NCBI GenBank assembly: GCA_013297925.1
Contig: JAAFJC010000012.1
Span: forward strand, 1-61,721
Direction of reading: 5' to 3'
Length of the DNA: 61,721 bases
Origin: Comamonadaceae bacterium
Lineage (GTDB): Bacteria > Pseudomonadota > Gammaproteobacteria > Burkholderiales > Burkholderiaceae_C
In this document: positions 18,913-27,228 of the stretch, one piece after another
Position numbering within the stretch: position 1 is the stretch's first letter
Layout: every line of letters starts with the position of its first letter
Position numbers and translations under genes: made by a program
The notes under the pieces: generated by a model
Told to the model about the DNA's origin: nothing
The model's database searches: none
What the model saw: only the letters and a program-made list of their open reading frames with translations

Positions 18913-18945
18913 AAAAACCCGCTTGACGCGGGTTTTTGTTTTTGT
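18913..18945 (+). terminator. Rho-independent terminator of metK
   Basis: ACCCGC (18917-18922), loop TTGAC, GCGGGT (18928-18933), flanked by A5 and followed by TTTTTGTTTTTG. Strong intrinsic terminator between metK and phnD. Confidence 0.9.
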
Positions 18946-18947
18946 GA

Positions 18948-18965
18948 CAGTCACGGGTTAGTCAT
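18948..18965 (+). promoter_or_regulatory. Candidate Pho box upstream of phnD
   Basis: CAGTCAC-GGGT-TAGTCAT: two 7-mers with 11-nt period, together matching 11 of 14 positions of the CTGTCAY direct-repeat consensus. It is only 19 nt from the ATG and no good -10 lies 10 nt downstream, so function is uncertain. Confidence 0.4.
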
Positions 18966-18984
18966 CAAAACTCTCGGAGACACC

Positions 18985-19941
18985 ATGAAAAAATACATTC
19001 TCACCGCGCTGGCTGCTGCATCCAGCTTACTTGCCCTATCCGCCCAAGCCCAAGACGCTTGCCCTAATCGTGGCGATTTGGATGCGCTGTATTGCGATGC
19101 CAATAAAGATCTGTTGGCCGACACGCCCAAAGATGCTTCCAAGCTCAAAAATCCATCCACTTTGATCTTCACTTATACGCCGGTGGAAGACCCCGCGAAG
19201 TACGAAAACATCTTCAAGCCGTTCACCGATTACCTCGGCCAATGCACGGGCAAGAAAGTCGTGTTTTTCCAAGTGCAAAACAACGCGGCGCAGATTGAGG
19301 CCATGCGCTCAGGCCGCTTGCATGTGGGCGGCTTCTCTACAGGGCCGACTGTTTTTGCTGTCAATAAAGCAGGCGCAATTCCATTTGCCGTGAAAGGCGA
19401 TGCCAAGGGCTATCAGGGCTACAACCTCATCACGATTGTGAAAGCGAGCAGCCCGTTCAAAACCGTGGCTGATCTGAAGGGCAAAAAGGTTGCGCACACC
19501 TCGCCTTCAAGCAACTCTGGCCACCTCGCACCGCTGGCTCTCCTGCCTGCGCAAGGCTTGGCTCCCGGCAAGGATTACGAGATCAAATTCTCCGGCAAGC
19601 ATGATCAATCTGTGCTTGGCGTGAACACGGGCGACTACGACGCCGCCCATGTGGCCAGCGATGTGTTTGAGCGCATGGGTGATCGTGGCCAGATCAAAGA
19701 AGCGGATTTCCGCGTGATCTATCGCAGCCAGCGCTTCCCGACATCGAGCTTCGCTTATGCGCATGATCTCGTGCCCGAGCTGGCCACCAAGATGGTCAAG
19801 TGCTTTGCCGATTACCGCTTCCCCGCCGATATGCAGAAGAATTTTGATGGCGCAGATCGCTTTGTGGGCATCAACTACGCCAAGGATTGGGATGTGGTGC
19901 GCACGGTGGATAAAGCTGCTGAAGCCGCAGCGAAGAAATAA
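18985..19941 (+). CDS. phnD: Phosphonate ABC transporter substrate-binding protein
   Basis: Periplasmic receptor of 318 aa, signal peptide about 1-22 (SAQA then QDAC). PhnD/PtxB-like features: FTYTPVEDPAKYENIFKPFTDYL, MRSGRLHVGGFSTGPTVFAV, DLKGKKVAHTSPSSNSGHLAP, GDYDAAHVASDVFERM. CGGAGA precedes the ATG. First gene of phnDCE1E2. Ligand could be a phosphonate, phosphite or another phosphorus oxyanion; no C-P lyase or hydrolase genes are nearby to decide. Confidence 0.92.
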   Translation: MKKYILTALAAASSLLALSAQAQDACPNRGDLDALYCDANKDLLADTPKDASKLKNPSTLIFTYTPVEDPAKYENIFKPFTDYLGQCTGKKVVFFQVQNNAAQIEAMRSGRLHVGGFSTGPTVFAVNKAGAIPFAVKGDAKGYQGYNLITIVKASSPFKTVADLKGKKVAHTSPSSNSGHLAPLALLPAQGLAPGKDYEIKFSGKHDQSVLGVNTGDYDAAHVASDVFERMGDRGQIKEADFRVIYRSQRFPTSSFAYAHDLVPELATKMVKCFADYRFPADMQKNFDGADRFVGINYAKDWDVVRTVDKAAEAAAKK

Positions 19942-19950
19942 GTCGCTTTC

Positions 19951-20712
19951 ATGGCGACCTCGCTTCATATCAAGGGACTCATCAAAGAATACGTCCCCGG
20001 CAAACCTGTGCTTCGCGGCATCGATCTGCAATTCAATGCCGCCCAGCTCGTTGCCATCATTGGCCCGAGCGGCACGGGCAAATCTACCCTGATTCGCTGC
20101 ATCAATCGCTTGGTCGAGCCCACCAGCGGCAGCATTGAGCTCGATGGCAGCAATCTCGTAAATCTACGTGGCGATGCACTGCGTGCCGCGCGCTCGCGCA
20201 TCGGCATGGTGTTTCAGGAATACAACCTCGTGGAGCGCCTCTCTGTGATGGAGAATTTGCTCACGGGCGTGCTTGGAAGAACGGGCGCTTTCAAGGCGTG
20301 GCTGCGGAAATTCGATCAAGCCGATATCCAAAAAGCCTGGGAGACGTTATCAATCGTCGGCCTGCAAGATTTTGCCAATGCAAGAGCCGATTCCCTCTCC
20401 GGCGGCCAGCGCCAGCGCGTGGGCATCTCGCGCGCGGTGATGCAATCGCCTTCGCTGCTGCTGGCCGATGAGCCCACCAGCTCGCTCGATCCGAAAACAT
20501 CCGTGGAGATCATGGAGCTGCTGCGCAATGTGGGTGAGCAGCGCGGCATTCCGGTGATTGTGAATATGCACGATGTTGATCTGGCCAAGCGCTTTGCCGC
20601 CCGCATCGTGGGCATGAGTGGCGGGCATGTGGTGTATGACGGCGGCGCTGAAGGCTTGGATGATGAGGTGCTGAAAACGATTTATGGCGGCGAGTCGTGG
20701 CTGACCGCATGA
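19951..20712 (+). CDS. phnC: Phosphonate ABC transporter ATP-binding protein
   Basis: 253-aa ATPase: Walker [10 protein letters not shown] (38-46), Q-loop VFQEYN, PhnC-typical [19 protein letters not shown], signature [14 protein letters not shown], Walker [14 protein letters not shown]-loop [11 protein letters not shown]. Starts 9 nt after phnD. The following gap (20713-20785) contains an interspersed repeat that separates it from the permease genes. Confidence 0.94.
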   Translation: MATSLHIKGLIKEYVPGKPVLRGIDLQFNAAQLVAIIGPSGTGKSTLIRCINRLVEPTSGSIELDGSNLVNLRGDALRAARSRIGMVFQEYNLVERLSVMENLLTGVLGRTGAFKAWLRKFDQADIQKAWETLSIVGLQDFANARADSLSGGQRQRVGISRAVMQSPSLLLADEPTSSLDPKTSVEIMELLRNVGEQRGIPVIVNMHDVDLAKRFAARIVGMSGGHVVYDGGAEGLDDEVLKTIYGGESWLTA

Positions 20713-20721
20713 ATCAAAACC

Positions 20722-20762
20722 ACTATCAATTCGATAGCTTTTCGCGCAGGTTCTGTATTGGA
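20722..20762 (+). repeat. 41-nt interspersed repeat, copy 8 (between phnC and phnE1)
   Basis: ACTATCAATTCGATAGC palindrome, TTTTCGCGCAG and TTCTGTATTGG; the GCCGGC end is lost. The T-rich flank and TTCAAAAATGAG continue to the phnE1 ATG, so the repeat forms that gene's leader. Confidence 0.8.
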
Positions 20763-20785
20763 AAAACGGCTTTTTTACTTCAAAA

Positions 20786-21574
20786 ATGAGCACTGTACCG
20801 CTCCATATCCGCCCCTTCACCATGAGCACGCAAGCGCGCTGGGATGCGCTCGTGCTCTTCATCATCTTTGCTTGGGCGTTGAGCCGCATTGATATTTCTT
20901 GGGCGCGCTTTCTGCTCGGCACAGACAATGCTGCAAAGTTCGTTGGGCGCATGTTTCCGCCGATTTTCAATCCGCGCGAGGAGCTGATCAAGGGCATGTG
21001 GGAGACGGTGCAAATCGCGATTCTTGCCTCTGCTCTCGGTCTGATGCTTTCCTTGCCTGTGGGGCTGCTGGCTGCGCGCAATTTGATGCCAGCTTGGGTC
21101 ACCTGGCCGGTGCGTTTATTTATCACGCTCTGCCGCACCTTCCATCCTGTGATCGTGGCGATTGTGTTCGTCAAGGCGGTGGGCTTTGGCGCGCTCGCTG
21201 GCATTTTGGCCTTGACGGTCGCGTCGATCGGCTTCCTCGGTAAGCTCTTCACCGAAGCGATTGAAGAAATTTCGATGAAGCAAATCGAGGCCGTGCGCGC
21301 CACAGGCGCGAGCTTTGCCAATGTGCTCACCTTTGCTGTGGTGCCACAAGTGATTTACCGTTTCATCGGTTTCATCGCCTATGAGGTAGACAGCAATTTG
21401 CGCAATTCCACCATGGTGGGTATCGTCGGCGCGGGCGGCATTGGCGGCACACTGTTTGCCGCGTTTCAGCGCTTTGATTACGACTTTGTACTCGGCATCG
21501 TGATCTGCATCATCGCCCTCATCATGCTCGGCGAGGTGTTGCAAATCGCCGTGAAGAAAGTGTTCAAGCAATGA
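20786..21574 (+). CDS. phnE: Phosphonate ABC transporter permease 1
   Basis: 262-aa inner-membrane permease with about six helices and the EAA loop FTEAIEEISMKQIEAVRATGAS, PhnE-like. Start ATG 20786; ATG 20822 (MSTQARWDA) is an alternative that removes a short hydrophilic leader. The last 4 nt overlap the start of permease 2 (ATGA, 21571-21574). The leader is repeat-derived and lacks a good ribosome site. Confidence 0.9.
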   Translation: MSTVPLHIRPFTMSTQARWDALVLFIIFAWALSRIDISWARFLLGTDNAAKFVGRMFPPIFNPREELIKGMWETVQIAILASALGLMLSLPVGLLAARNLMPAWVTWPVRLFITLCRTFHPVIVAIVFVKAVGFGALAGILALTVASIGFLGKLFTEAIEEISMKQIEAVRATGASFANVLTFAVVPQVIYRFIGFIAYEVDSNLRNSTMVGIVGAGGIGGTLFAAFQRFDYDFVLGIVICIIALIMLGEVLQIAVKKVFKQ

Positions 21575-22395
21575 GCACGGCCGGAATCAACCGCGAGTGG
21601 CAACGCTTCACGCCCAAGGAGCGTCTACAGCGCTTCACGGTTTACGCGCTTTGTTTGCTCGCCATCGTGGTGTCATTCAAGGCCGTGAACGTGATCCCCG
21701 AGTTTCTCTACGATGCGCATACGCAGATGAAAGATCTGCTGGTGCGCATGTGGCCGATTGAATTGAAGTTTTACTACACGCCGCAAAACACGGGCGCGCA
21801 AACGGTGCATCAAGCGCTCATGGATACGCTAGCCATTGCCTTTCTCTCCACCGCTTTGGGCATTTTGCTCGCCACGCCGATTGGTTTTTTGGCTGCAAGG
21901 AACATCAACAAGATCTGGTGGCTCAATGCCATCGCCCGTTTCATCTTGGTGGCCACGCGCAGCATTTCTACGTTGCTCTGGGCACTCTTTTTCGTCGCGA
22001 TGTTTGGCCCCGGCGCACTCGCAGGCACTTGCGCGATAGCTTTTCACAGCATCGGCTTCATCGGCAAGATGCTCAGCGAAGCGCTGGAAGAGAGCAATAA
22101 AGGCACGATTGAAGCGCTCACGGCCACCGGCGCGCCTTGGTACAGCCGCATCGTCTATGGCTATTGGCCACAAGTGCAGCCCGCGTTTGCATCGATTGCG
22201 TTGTTTCGATGGGACATCAATGTGCGCGAGAGCGCTGTGCTCGGCTTAGTAGGCGCAGGCGGCATCGGTATGGCGCTCAATGCGGCGATTGACGTGTTTG
22301 AATGGGATCGCGTCGCGCTCGTGCTGCTCGTGATCTTCTTGGTGGTGATCGCCGCAGAAATTTTGGCTACTCAACTTCGCAAGCGCTTGATTTAA
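21571..22395 (+). CDS. phnE: Phosphonate ABC transporter permease 2
   Basis: 274-aa second PhnE permease with EAA loop LSEALEESNKGTIEALTATGAPW and repeated VGAGGIGM segment near the C-terminus. Together with permease 1 it probably forms a heterodimeric channel, as in two-PhnE systems. Final gene of the operon; the methyltransferase gene starts 9 nt on but looks unrelated in composition. Confidence 0.92.
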   Translation: MSTAGINREWQRFTPKERLQRFTVYALCLLAIVVSFKAVNVIPEFLYDAHTQMKDLLVRMWPIELKFYYTPQNTGAQTVHQALMDTLAIAFLSTALGILLATPIGFLAARNINKIWWLNAIARFILVATRSISTLLWALFFVAMFGPGALAGTCAIAFHSIGFIGKMLSEALEESNKGTIEALTATGAPWYSRIVYGYWPQVQPAFASIALFRWDINVRESAVLGLVGAGGIGMALNAAIDVFEWDRVALVLLVIFLVVIAAEILATQLRKRLI

Positions 22396-22404
22396 AATGT
22401 TTAC

Positions 22405-23379
22405 ATGAATGGTAATTTAAACTCTCAAACTCCCTGCCCTTGCTGTGGCTCTGTTGTTATAGACACTATCTCCAAATTGGATGGCAAGACTGGAGATGAC
22501 CTTCATACCGTCGTATGCATGACCTGCGGTCTGGGACGTATTGATCCATTGCCGACCCCAGAAGATTTAGAGGCATGGTACAGAGACTCCTATCGTCAAG
22601 ACTATAAAGCGAGTGCCAAACCCGCTATGCGTCACGTTCTTCGAGCGGCTCGTAATATGCGAGATCGATGGAACTGGCTTAAACAAAATTGCTCTGTGCC
22701 GGTTCTTGGTGATCCAGTGCTTGATGTTGGTGCATCAAGCGGAGAATTTGTGTACTTAGCAAAGCATCTAGGATACAAGGCCATCGGCATCGAACCTCAC
22801 ACAGGTTACGGTGAATATGCGCGAGAGCAGTTGCACTTAGATATCCGGCACGGGTCTTTGCGGCAGTTGATACAAGAGTTACCCTCCTCGCATTTTTCTT
22901 TGGTTACCATGTTTCATGTACTGGAACACTTTGTTGATCCTGCTCAAGCTTTAGCCATGTATCGGAGAGTCTTGCGACAAGATGGCATGCTGTACATTGA
23001 AGTTCCCGGTTCCACTCGACTATGCGGAAAAAACACTCTTTTTTTCAGAGCTCATACTTTGCATTTCACAGCGCACAGCTTGCGGGCGTTGCTTGAACAC
23101 TCAGGTTTCGAAATCGTGAGCCTAGACGCGCCTTGGGATGGGAACATCAGTGCGTTGGCAAAAATTGCGAGTTCCCCGGCAGCTCCTGCGCAATGGACTT
23201 ATGACGACAGCATGAGAGTAGCAGCCGCGCAAAGAACCGCGTGGAGATACGCTTTGCGGCAGTTGGTGACGCTCGAGGCTTTACAGAAGTTGTGGAAGAA
23301 CTTTCATGAAAGGCGTTTTGCCCGCAAGTATGTTAGCTCAACGCAATGCTTGGATGCTGTTTATAGTGAAGTCAAGTAG
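22405..23379 (+). CDS. Class I SAM-dependent methyltransferase with zinc-finger N-terminus
   Basis: 324 aa. Residues 1-45 carry a CPCC...CMTC four-cysteine knuckle, followed by a class I methyltransferase fold: motif I VLDVGASSGEF (near 105-115), acidic GIEPH after beta 2, and FHVLEHFVDP. C-terminal region is rich in basic residues. Such proteins often modify sugars or lipids in surface polysaccharide clusters, but no such cluster is here. Codon choice and base composition are visibly more AT-rich than the flanking genes, suggesting horizontal acquisition. Substrate unknown. Confidence 0.82.
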   Translation: MNGNLNSQTPCPCCGSVVIDTISKLDGKTGDDLHTVVCMTCGLGRIDPLPTPEDLEAWYRDSYRQDYKASAKPAMRHVLRAARNMRDRWNWLKQNCSVPVLGDPVLDVGASSGEFVYLAKHLGYKAIGIEPHTGYGEYAREQLHLDIRHGSLRQLIQELPSSHFSLVTMFHVLEHFVDPAQALAMYRRVLRQDGMLYIEVPGSTRLCGKNTLFFRAHTLHFTAHSLRALLEHSGFEIVSLDAPWDGNISALAKIASSPAAPAQWTYDDSMRVAAAQRTAWRYALRQLVTLEALQKLWKNFHERRFARKYVSSTQCLDAVYSEVK

Positions 23380-23607
23380 CTAAGTGTTTCCCACTGATGG
23401 GTTGTTTTGTCTGCTGCGCTCTGGGGACTTGAGCGTGAGCGCTTCCTCTCGCCAGATTTGTTGGCGCAGCGCGGAAATGAGTTGGCTGGTTTTGAGTGGG
23501 CTCGCCACGCTTGTGTGCTTTGTGCGGCGGTATCCGTGGTATCCGCTATTTGGCAGGCGTGACTCCATCACTCACTTTTGAAGGACCCCCGGCACGCGGG
23601 GTGATGT
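23380..23607. other. Intergenic spacer between convergent genes
   Basis: 228 nt between the methyltransferase and the minus-strand hypothetical gene. Open frames on both strands (about 60 aa) have no recognisable family. A short hairpin (ACCCC 23585-23589 with GGGGT 23598-23602) sits next to the hypothetical gene's stop, without a T tract. Confidence 0.5.
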
Positions 23608-24096
23608 TTAAGGCGGCGCCAATCCTCCTTCAATCCAAGCGACTGCACTCGCGCGATTGAGTTTGAAAGAAGGTGGCACTTTGATTTTTGCGACCTCATC
23701 GCCAAAAGCATCTTGCGCGCTAAGCGTGGCCGATGGGTTGTCTTCGTCGGGCTGAATATCCAAGTTCACGGTGTAGCGCGCGCCCTTGGCAGTCACCTCT
23801 AAGCTTTGATGCAAGGCAGCATGCAATTGCTGCTCTTGCCGGCGCACAAATTCTGAAGCGGTTTTCACCAAGGTGCTGAAGGCGAATTTGTCGAGCGGTT
23901 TGGGGTTTTTCTTATCTCGCCCCATCGTCCACGGGCCGATCAATGCAGGCTCAGTCTCGCCATCTTTCGTCATGGCCACAGCCCAGCCATCGTCGTCTTC
24001 GTTTTTGATCACGAGTGCCGTCCAGCCATCTCCTTGCCAAAGGCGGGGTTCTTTGCTGAGTTCAGGGGTTGCGGTGTCTTCAATATTGGTTTGCAT
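23608..24096 (-). CDS. Hypothetical protein
   Basis: 162-aa soluble, acidic protein (MQTNIEDTATPELSKEPRLWQG...) with no signal peptide or membrane segment and no motif I recognise. Composition: mixed alpha/beta, Trp-rich N-terminal half (WQGDGWTALVIKNEDDDGWAVAMT) suggesting a beta-sandwich, followed by a helical stretch (about 70-95). Codon use fits the neighbours, so it is probably a real conserved hypothetical. Divergent from the YiaA-like gene. Confidence 0.7.
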   Translation of the reverse strand: MQTNIEDTATPELSKEPRLWQGDGWTALVIKNEDDDGWAVAMTKDGETEPALIGPWTMGRDKKNPKPLDKFAFSTLVKTASEFVRRQEQQLHAALHQSLEVTAKGARYTVNLDIQPDEDNPSATLSAQDAFGDEVAKIKVPPSFKLNRASAVAWIEGGLAPP

Positions 24097-24249
24097 CCTG
24101 AGAATTAGAACCCAGAAAAGCGTTGCTCAGGCCGCAAGTATCATTTATCGATACCTATCCAGCCGCCAGCAGCCACTTTGCAGCCCGCGCTTGGCAGGTG
24201 ATGAACTTGCTAGATACTTCCCACCATGTTCAACAAACGTAAGGTATTT

Positions 24250-24708
24250 ATGAGCAACCCACTGATTCAACGCGATACCGGTGCATGGCAATTGCAGGTG
24301 TGGATTTCCTTTGGCATCGCCGTCTTTCTCTGCGGCACAGGCTTGGCTTGGCTGCCCGGGCAGGATTTGGATCGCGCGTTTATGGTGATGGGTTATATCT
24401 TTTGTTTGTCCACGGCTTTCTTCCTCGCGAAGTTTGTGCGAGACAACCAATACAAGAAGGTGGATACACCGATGTGGCGCATGGTGGTCTACATCGCCTT
24501 CTTCGTGGCGATGACGCTCACGGGTTGGGGTTTGTGGCGCATGAATGTGAATGACACCTACAAGGCCTTCCTCTTGGTGAGCTGGCTCTATTTGATCACC
24601 ACGACCTTCACATTGGCCAAGACGCTGCGTGATAAGCATGAAGCCGATTTGGCAGAAGCCCGCCTGCAAGCGCGTGCTGAAGCACGCCGCGAGATGGAAA
24701 CGCAGTAA
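24250..24708 (+). CDS. YiaA/YiaB-like inner membrane protein
   Basis: 152-aa membrane protein with four predicted helices as two similar two-helix units (WISFGIAVFLCGTGLAWLP / MVMGYIFCLSTAFFLAKFVRDNQ and MVVYIAFFVAMTLTGWGLWRM / FLLVSWLYLITTTFTLAKTLRDK). This duplicated two-helix pattern is that of the YiaAB domain; function unknown. The tail is a charged helix. ATG 24250 has AAGG at 24241-24244; an in-frame ATG at 24226 is also possible. Confidence 0.82.
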   Translation: MSNPLIQRDTGAWQLQVWISFGIAVFLCGTGLAWLPGQDLDRAFMVMGYIFCLSTAFFLAKFVRDNQYKKVDTPMWRMVVYIAFFVAMTLTGWGLWRMNVNDTYKAFLLVSWLYLITTTFTLAKTLRDKHEADLAEARLQARAEARREMETQ

Positions 24709-24796
24709 GCGTGCTTTCAGACCCGCTCGCTCGGCCATCGTGCGGAGCGAGTTTCCCAAAATTGATGAATTGTCTCGGTCAGAAATGGAGCGAGTG

Positions 24797-25291
24797 ATGA
24801 GAGCTTTTTCTTTGAAATCTACTGTGGTGTCTGTAGCCACTACGTTTTCTATAGCGCTTGGCGCAGTATTTATGCCGGCGAGTATGGGTTTTTCTTCAAA
24901 ATCTTATGCGCAAAGTGAGGCATCGGTGGTGCTGAGCATGCTGCCTGTGGCATCCGTCGTCGTCGCCGGCGTGGGCGCGAGCACGGCGGCGGGTGCATCG
25001 GTTGCAACGCCGGTGATCCTCTCTACCGTAGGCGCGGTGTTTGTGGTGAAAGCGATTGAAGTGACTGCGCGGGGCACGGTGTATGTGCTGGCGCGTGCAT
25101 CGGATGGCGCTGTCGTGAGCGTGGAAATCATTGGCAAAGGTGTGAAAGCCAGTGCGGTGGGCGTGGGCGCATCGGTGACGGTGAGCGTGATCGGCACGGG
25201 CATGGTGCTCTCTGCACTTGGCGAAGCGATTGCATTCATCCCGAATGAGCTGGGCAAGGCGCTGTTGCATAACGAACGCATCACGTACTGA
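24797..25291 (+). CDS. Secreted Val/Ala/Gly-rich hypothetical protein
   Basis: 164 aa. N-terminal signal-like segment (about 8-40, ending SKSYAQS), then a low-complexity Val/Ala/Gly/Ser stretch of alternating small and branched residues with possible further membrane segments. ATG 24797 follows GGAG at 24787-24790, favouring it over ATG 24785. A copy of the interspersed repeat (24839-24879) encodes residues 15-28 (FSIALGAVFMPA), the hydrophobic core of the signal. Followed 8 nt later by the DUF2145 gene, so probably one operon. No known family. Confidence 0.72.
   Translation: MRAFSLKSTVVSVATTFSIALGAVFMPASMGFSSKSYAQSEASVVLSMLPVASVVVAGVGASTAAGASVATPVILSTVGAVFVVKAIEVTARGTVYVLARASDGAVVSVEIIGKGVKASAVGVGASVTVSVIGTGMVLSALGEAIAFIPNELGKALLHNERITY
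24839..24879 (+). repeat. 41-nt interspersed repeat, copy 9 (in signal-peptide region)
   Basis: TTTTCTATAGC arm, GCTTGGCGCAG, TATTTATGCCGGC. Translated in frame as part of the hydrophobic N-terminus of the hypothetical protein at 24797. Confidence 0.85.
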
Positions 25292-25299
25292 GGTTCATC

Positions 25300-26094
25300 A
25301 TGAAGATCATTCGCTGTGTTCTGGTTGCATTGTTGGCAACCGCCGCAATGCATGCCCACGCAGGCCGCTCCTGCGATGCGCCCAAACCGCCTGCACCGCA
25401 AACCATCGTGCAAGGCATGAATCTCGCCGAGAAGACTTGGCGCGCGCTGGAGGCGGAGCATGTCAAGAGCGGCGCAAAAGTCGTGGTGCTCGCGCGAGCC
25501 GGGCAGGATTTGAGTAAGTATGGCCTGCGCTATTCGCATCTGGGCTTTGCCTACAAAGCGCCCGATGGCCGCTGGCTGGTGGCGCATAAGCTCAACACTT
25601 GCGGCACGGCAGAAGCCTCGCTCTATCGGCAAGGCTTAGGGGAGTTTTTTCTCGATGATCTCTTTCGCTTTGAAGCCGCTTGGGTGATTCCAACGAAAGA
25701 GGTACAAGACAAGCTGCACGCCGCTTTGCTCAGCGAGCGCACGAAAGCGATGCATATCAAGCCTTACAGCATGGTGAGCTATGTGTGGGGCACCAAGTAT
25801 CAGCAGAGCAACCAGTGGGCGATTGAGACGCTGGCCGCCGCGATGGAGCCGAGCATCCGTACGCGCGATCAAGCACAGGCGTGGCTTCAGTTCAAAGACT
25901 ATCAGCCCACTGTGCTCAATATCTCTCCGCTCACGCGCTTGGGCGGCCGCATCACGCAAGCCAATATCGAATTCGATGATCATCCTGCTAAGAAGCGGTT
26001 TACAGATCGCATCGAATCCGTCACAGTGGATTCTGTGTTTGAGTGGATGCCGCGTGCAGGCTTGGGTGCAGCTCCCGTGGTTTTGAAGTTGTGA
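25300..26094 (+). CDS. DUF2145-family exported protein
   Basis: 264 aa with a signal peptide (about 1-21, ending MHAHA). The body matches what I recall of DUF2145: GMNLAEKTWRALE, VVVLARAGQDLSKYGLRYSHLGFAY, LNTCGTAEASLYRQGLGEFF, MVSYVWGTKYQQSNQWAIETLA. The RYSHLG and SNQW patches suggest an NlpC/P60-like hydrolase fold, but activity is unproven. 8 nt after the Val/Ala-rich secreted protein, suggesting cotranscription and a shared envelope role. Confidence 0.8.
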   Translation: MKIIRCVLVALLATAAMHAHAGRSCDAPKPPAPQTIVQGMNLAEKTWRALEAEHVKSGAKVVVLARAGQDLSKYGLRYSHLGFAYKAPDGRWLVAHKLNTCGTAEASLYRQGLGEFFLDDLFRFEAAWVIPTKEVQDKLHAALLSERTKAMHIKPYSMVSYVWGTKYQQSNQWAIETLAAAMEPSIRTRDQAQAWLQFKDYQPTVLNISPLTRLGGRITQANIEFDDHPAKKRFTDRIESVTVDSVFEWMPRAGLGAAPVVLKL

Positions 26095-26117
26095 TTTTTA
26101 TGGGCATTGGACACTTA

Positions 26118-26158
26118 GCAGGCATGTTTACTGCGCAAGCAGCTATAAAATTAATAGT
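26118..26158 (-). repeat. 41-nt interspersed repeat, copy 10 (intergenic)
   Basis: Plus strand GCAGGCATG, TACTGCGCAAG, then GCTATAAAATTAATAGT. It ends 11 nt before the ATG of the zinc-ribbon membrane protein, within its leader. Confidence 0.8.
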
Positions 26159-26169
26159 AAAGGAAGAGT

Positions 26170-27228
26170 ATGAGTAAGTCACTGCGATTGTCAGAAAAAT
26201 GGTTTCGTCGCGGCCTCTGGCTGGTTGCTTTTGTGTTCGCCGGCTTTTTGATCGGCTTGGGCGGCACGGTGGTGGGCGATTTGCCCAAAGTGGAAAAGCA
26301 ACTGGAGCTGGATGATTACCTAGATAAGCCGCAAGCAGAGCGGCTGCGTAACAGCATTGCTCTTGCAGGGCGTACCGAGCGCAACAGCAACGAAGCGCTG
26401 GATCAAGCTCGGCTCAAGCTCGACACAGCTCGCGCAGATGCCAATACTGCGCGCGAAAGCTTTGATGCATGGATTGCCACACGTAGCGCCACCCAGCGCA
26501 GCGAGCAGGATCCGCAAGTCCTGGAGCGCACGCGAGAGCTAGATCGCCTGAAAGCGGCGGAGCGGAGCGCTCGGGCTGCACTGGAGGCGCAAGACAAGAT
26601 CGCTTTGGATGCGCGCCAGCAAGCCTCGCGCGAGCGCGAGCAACTGCAGAGCTTGGAGCAAGAAGGCTATAAACAACTCAACATTGAGCAGCGCCGCGTG
26701 GAGTTGCGCGTTTTCCTCTATCGCCTGATGCTCACGCTGCCGCTGCTTGCCATTGCCGCTTGGCTCTTCGTGAAAAAGCGCAAAGGCACCTATTGGCCCT
26801 TCGTCTGGGGCTTCATCATCTTCGCAGGCTTTGCTTTCTTCGTGGAGCTCGTGCCGTATTTGCCAAGCTATGGCGGCTATGTGCGCTACATCGTTGGTAT
26901 TGTGCTTACAGCAGTGATTGGCCGCTACGCCATCCTCGCGCTCAACCGTTATCTGGAAAAACAAAAAGCTGCCGAGCTCTTGCCCGATGCGCAGCGCCGC
27001 GAAGAGCTGAGTTATGACACAGCGCTGGCAAGGCTAGCCAAAGGCGTGTGCCCCGGCTGCGAGCGGCCTGTTGATCTGAAAAATGAAGCCATAGATTTCT
27101 GCCCCCATTGCGGCATTGGCCTGCATGATCATTGCGGTACATGCACCACGCGCAAAAGCGCGTTTGCAAAGTTTTGTCATGCTTGCGGGGCCGGGGCGCA
27201 GCAAAAAGCCACAAACCTTACGGCCTAA
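26170..27228 (+). CDS. Membrane protein with coiled coil and C-terminal zinc ribbons
   Basis: 352 aa. Layout: one helix (about 15-35), a long Glu/Arg/Ala-rich coiled coil (about 55-180), three helices (about 182-255), a charged linker, then two zinc-ribbon knuckles (CPGC and CPHC near 295-316; CGTC and CHAC after it). Coiled coil and zinc domain fall on opposite sides of the membrane if the helix count is right. GGAAG precedes the ATG. No named family recognised; likely conserved in relatives. Its 3' end overlaps the convergent membrane gene by 11 nt. Confidence 0.78.
   Translation: MSKSLRLSEKWFRRGLWLVAFVFAGFLIGLGGTVVGDLPKVEKQLELDDYLDKPQAERLRNSIALAGRTERNSNEALDQARLKLDTARADANTARESFDAWIATRSATQRSEQDPQVLERTRELDRLKAAERSARAALEAQDKIALDARQQASREREQLQSLEQEGYKQLNIEQRRVELRVFLYRLMLTLPLLAIAAWLFVKKRKGTYWPFVWGFIIFAGFAFFVELVPYLPSYGGYVRYIVGIVLTAVIGRYAILALNRYLEKQKAAELLPDAQRREELSYDTALARLAKGVCPGCERPVDLKNEAIDFCPHCGIGLHDHCGTCTTRKSAFAKFCHACGAGAQQKATNLTA

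Noticed and set aside
23384-23581. Short open frames on both strands in the methyltransferase/hypothetical spacer
   Set aside because: About 60 aa, without ribosome sites or motifs; cannot be supported as genes from sequence alone.
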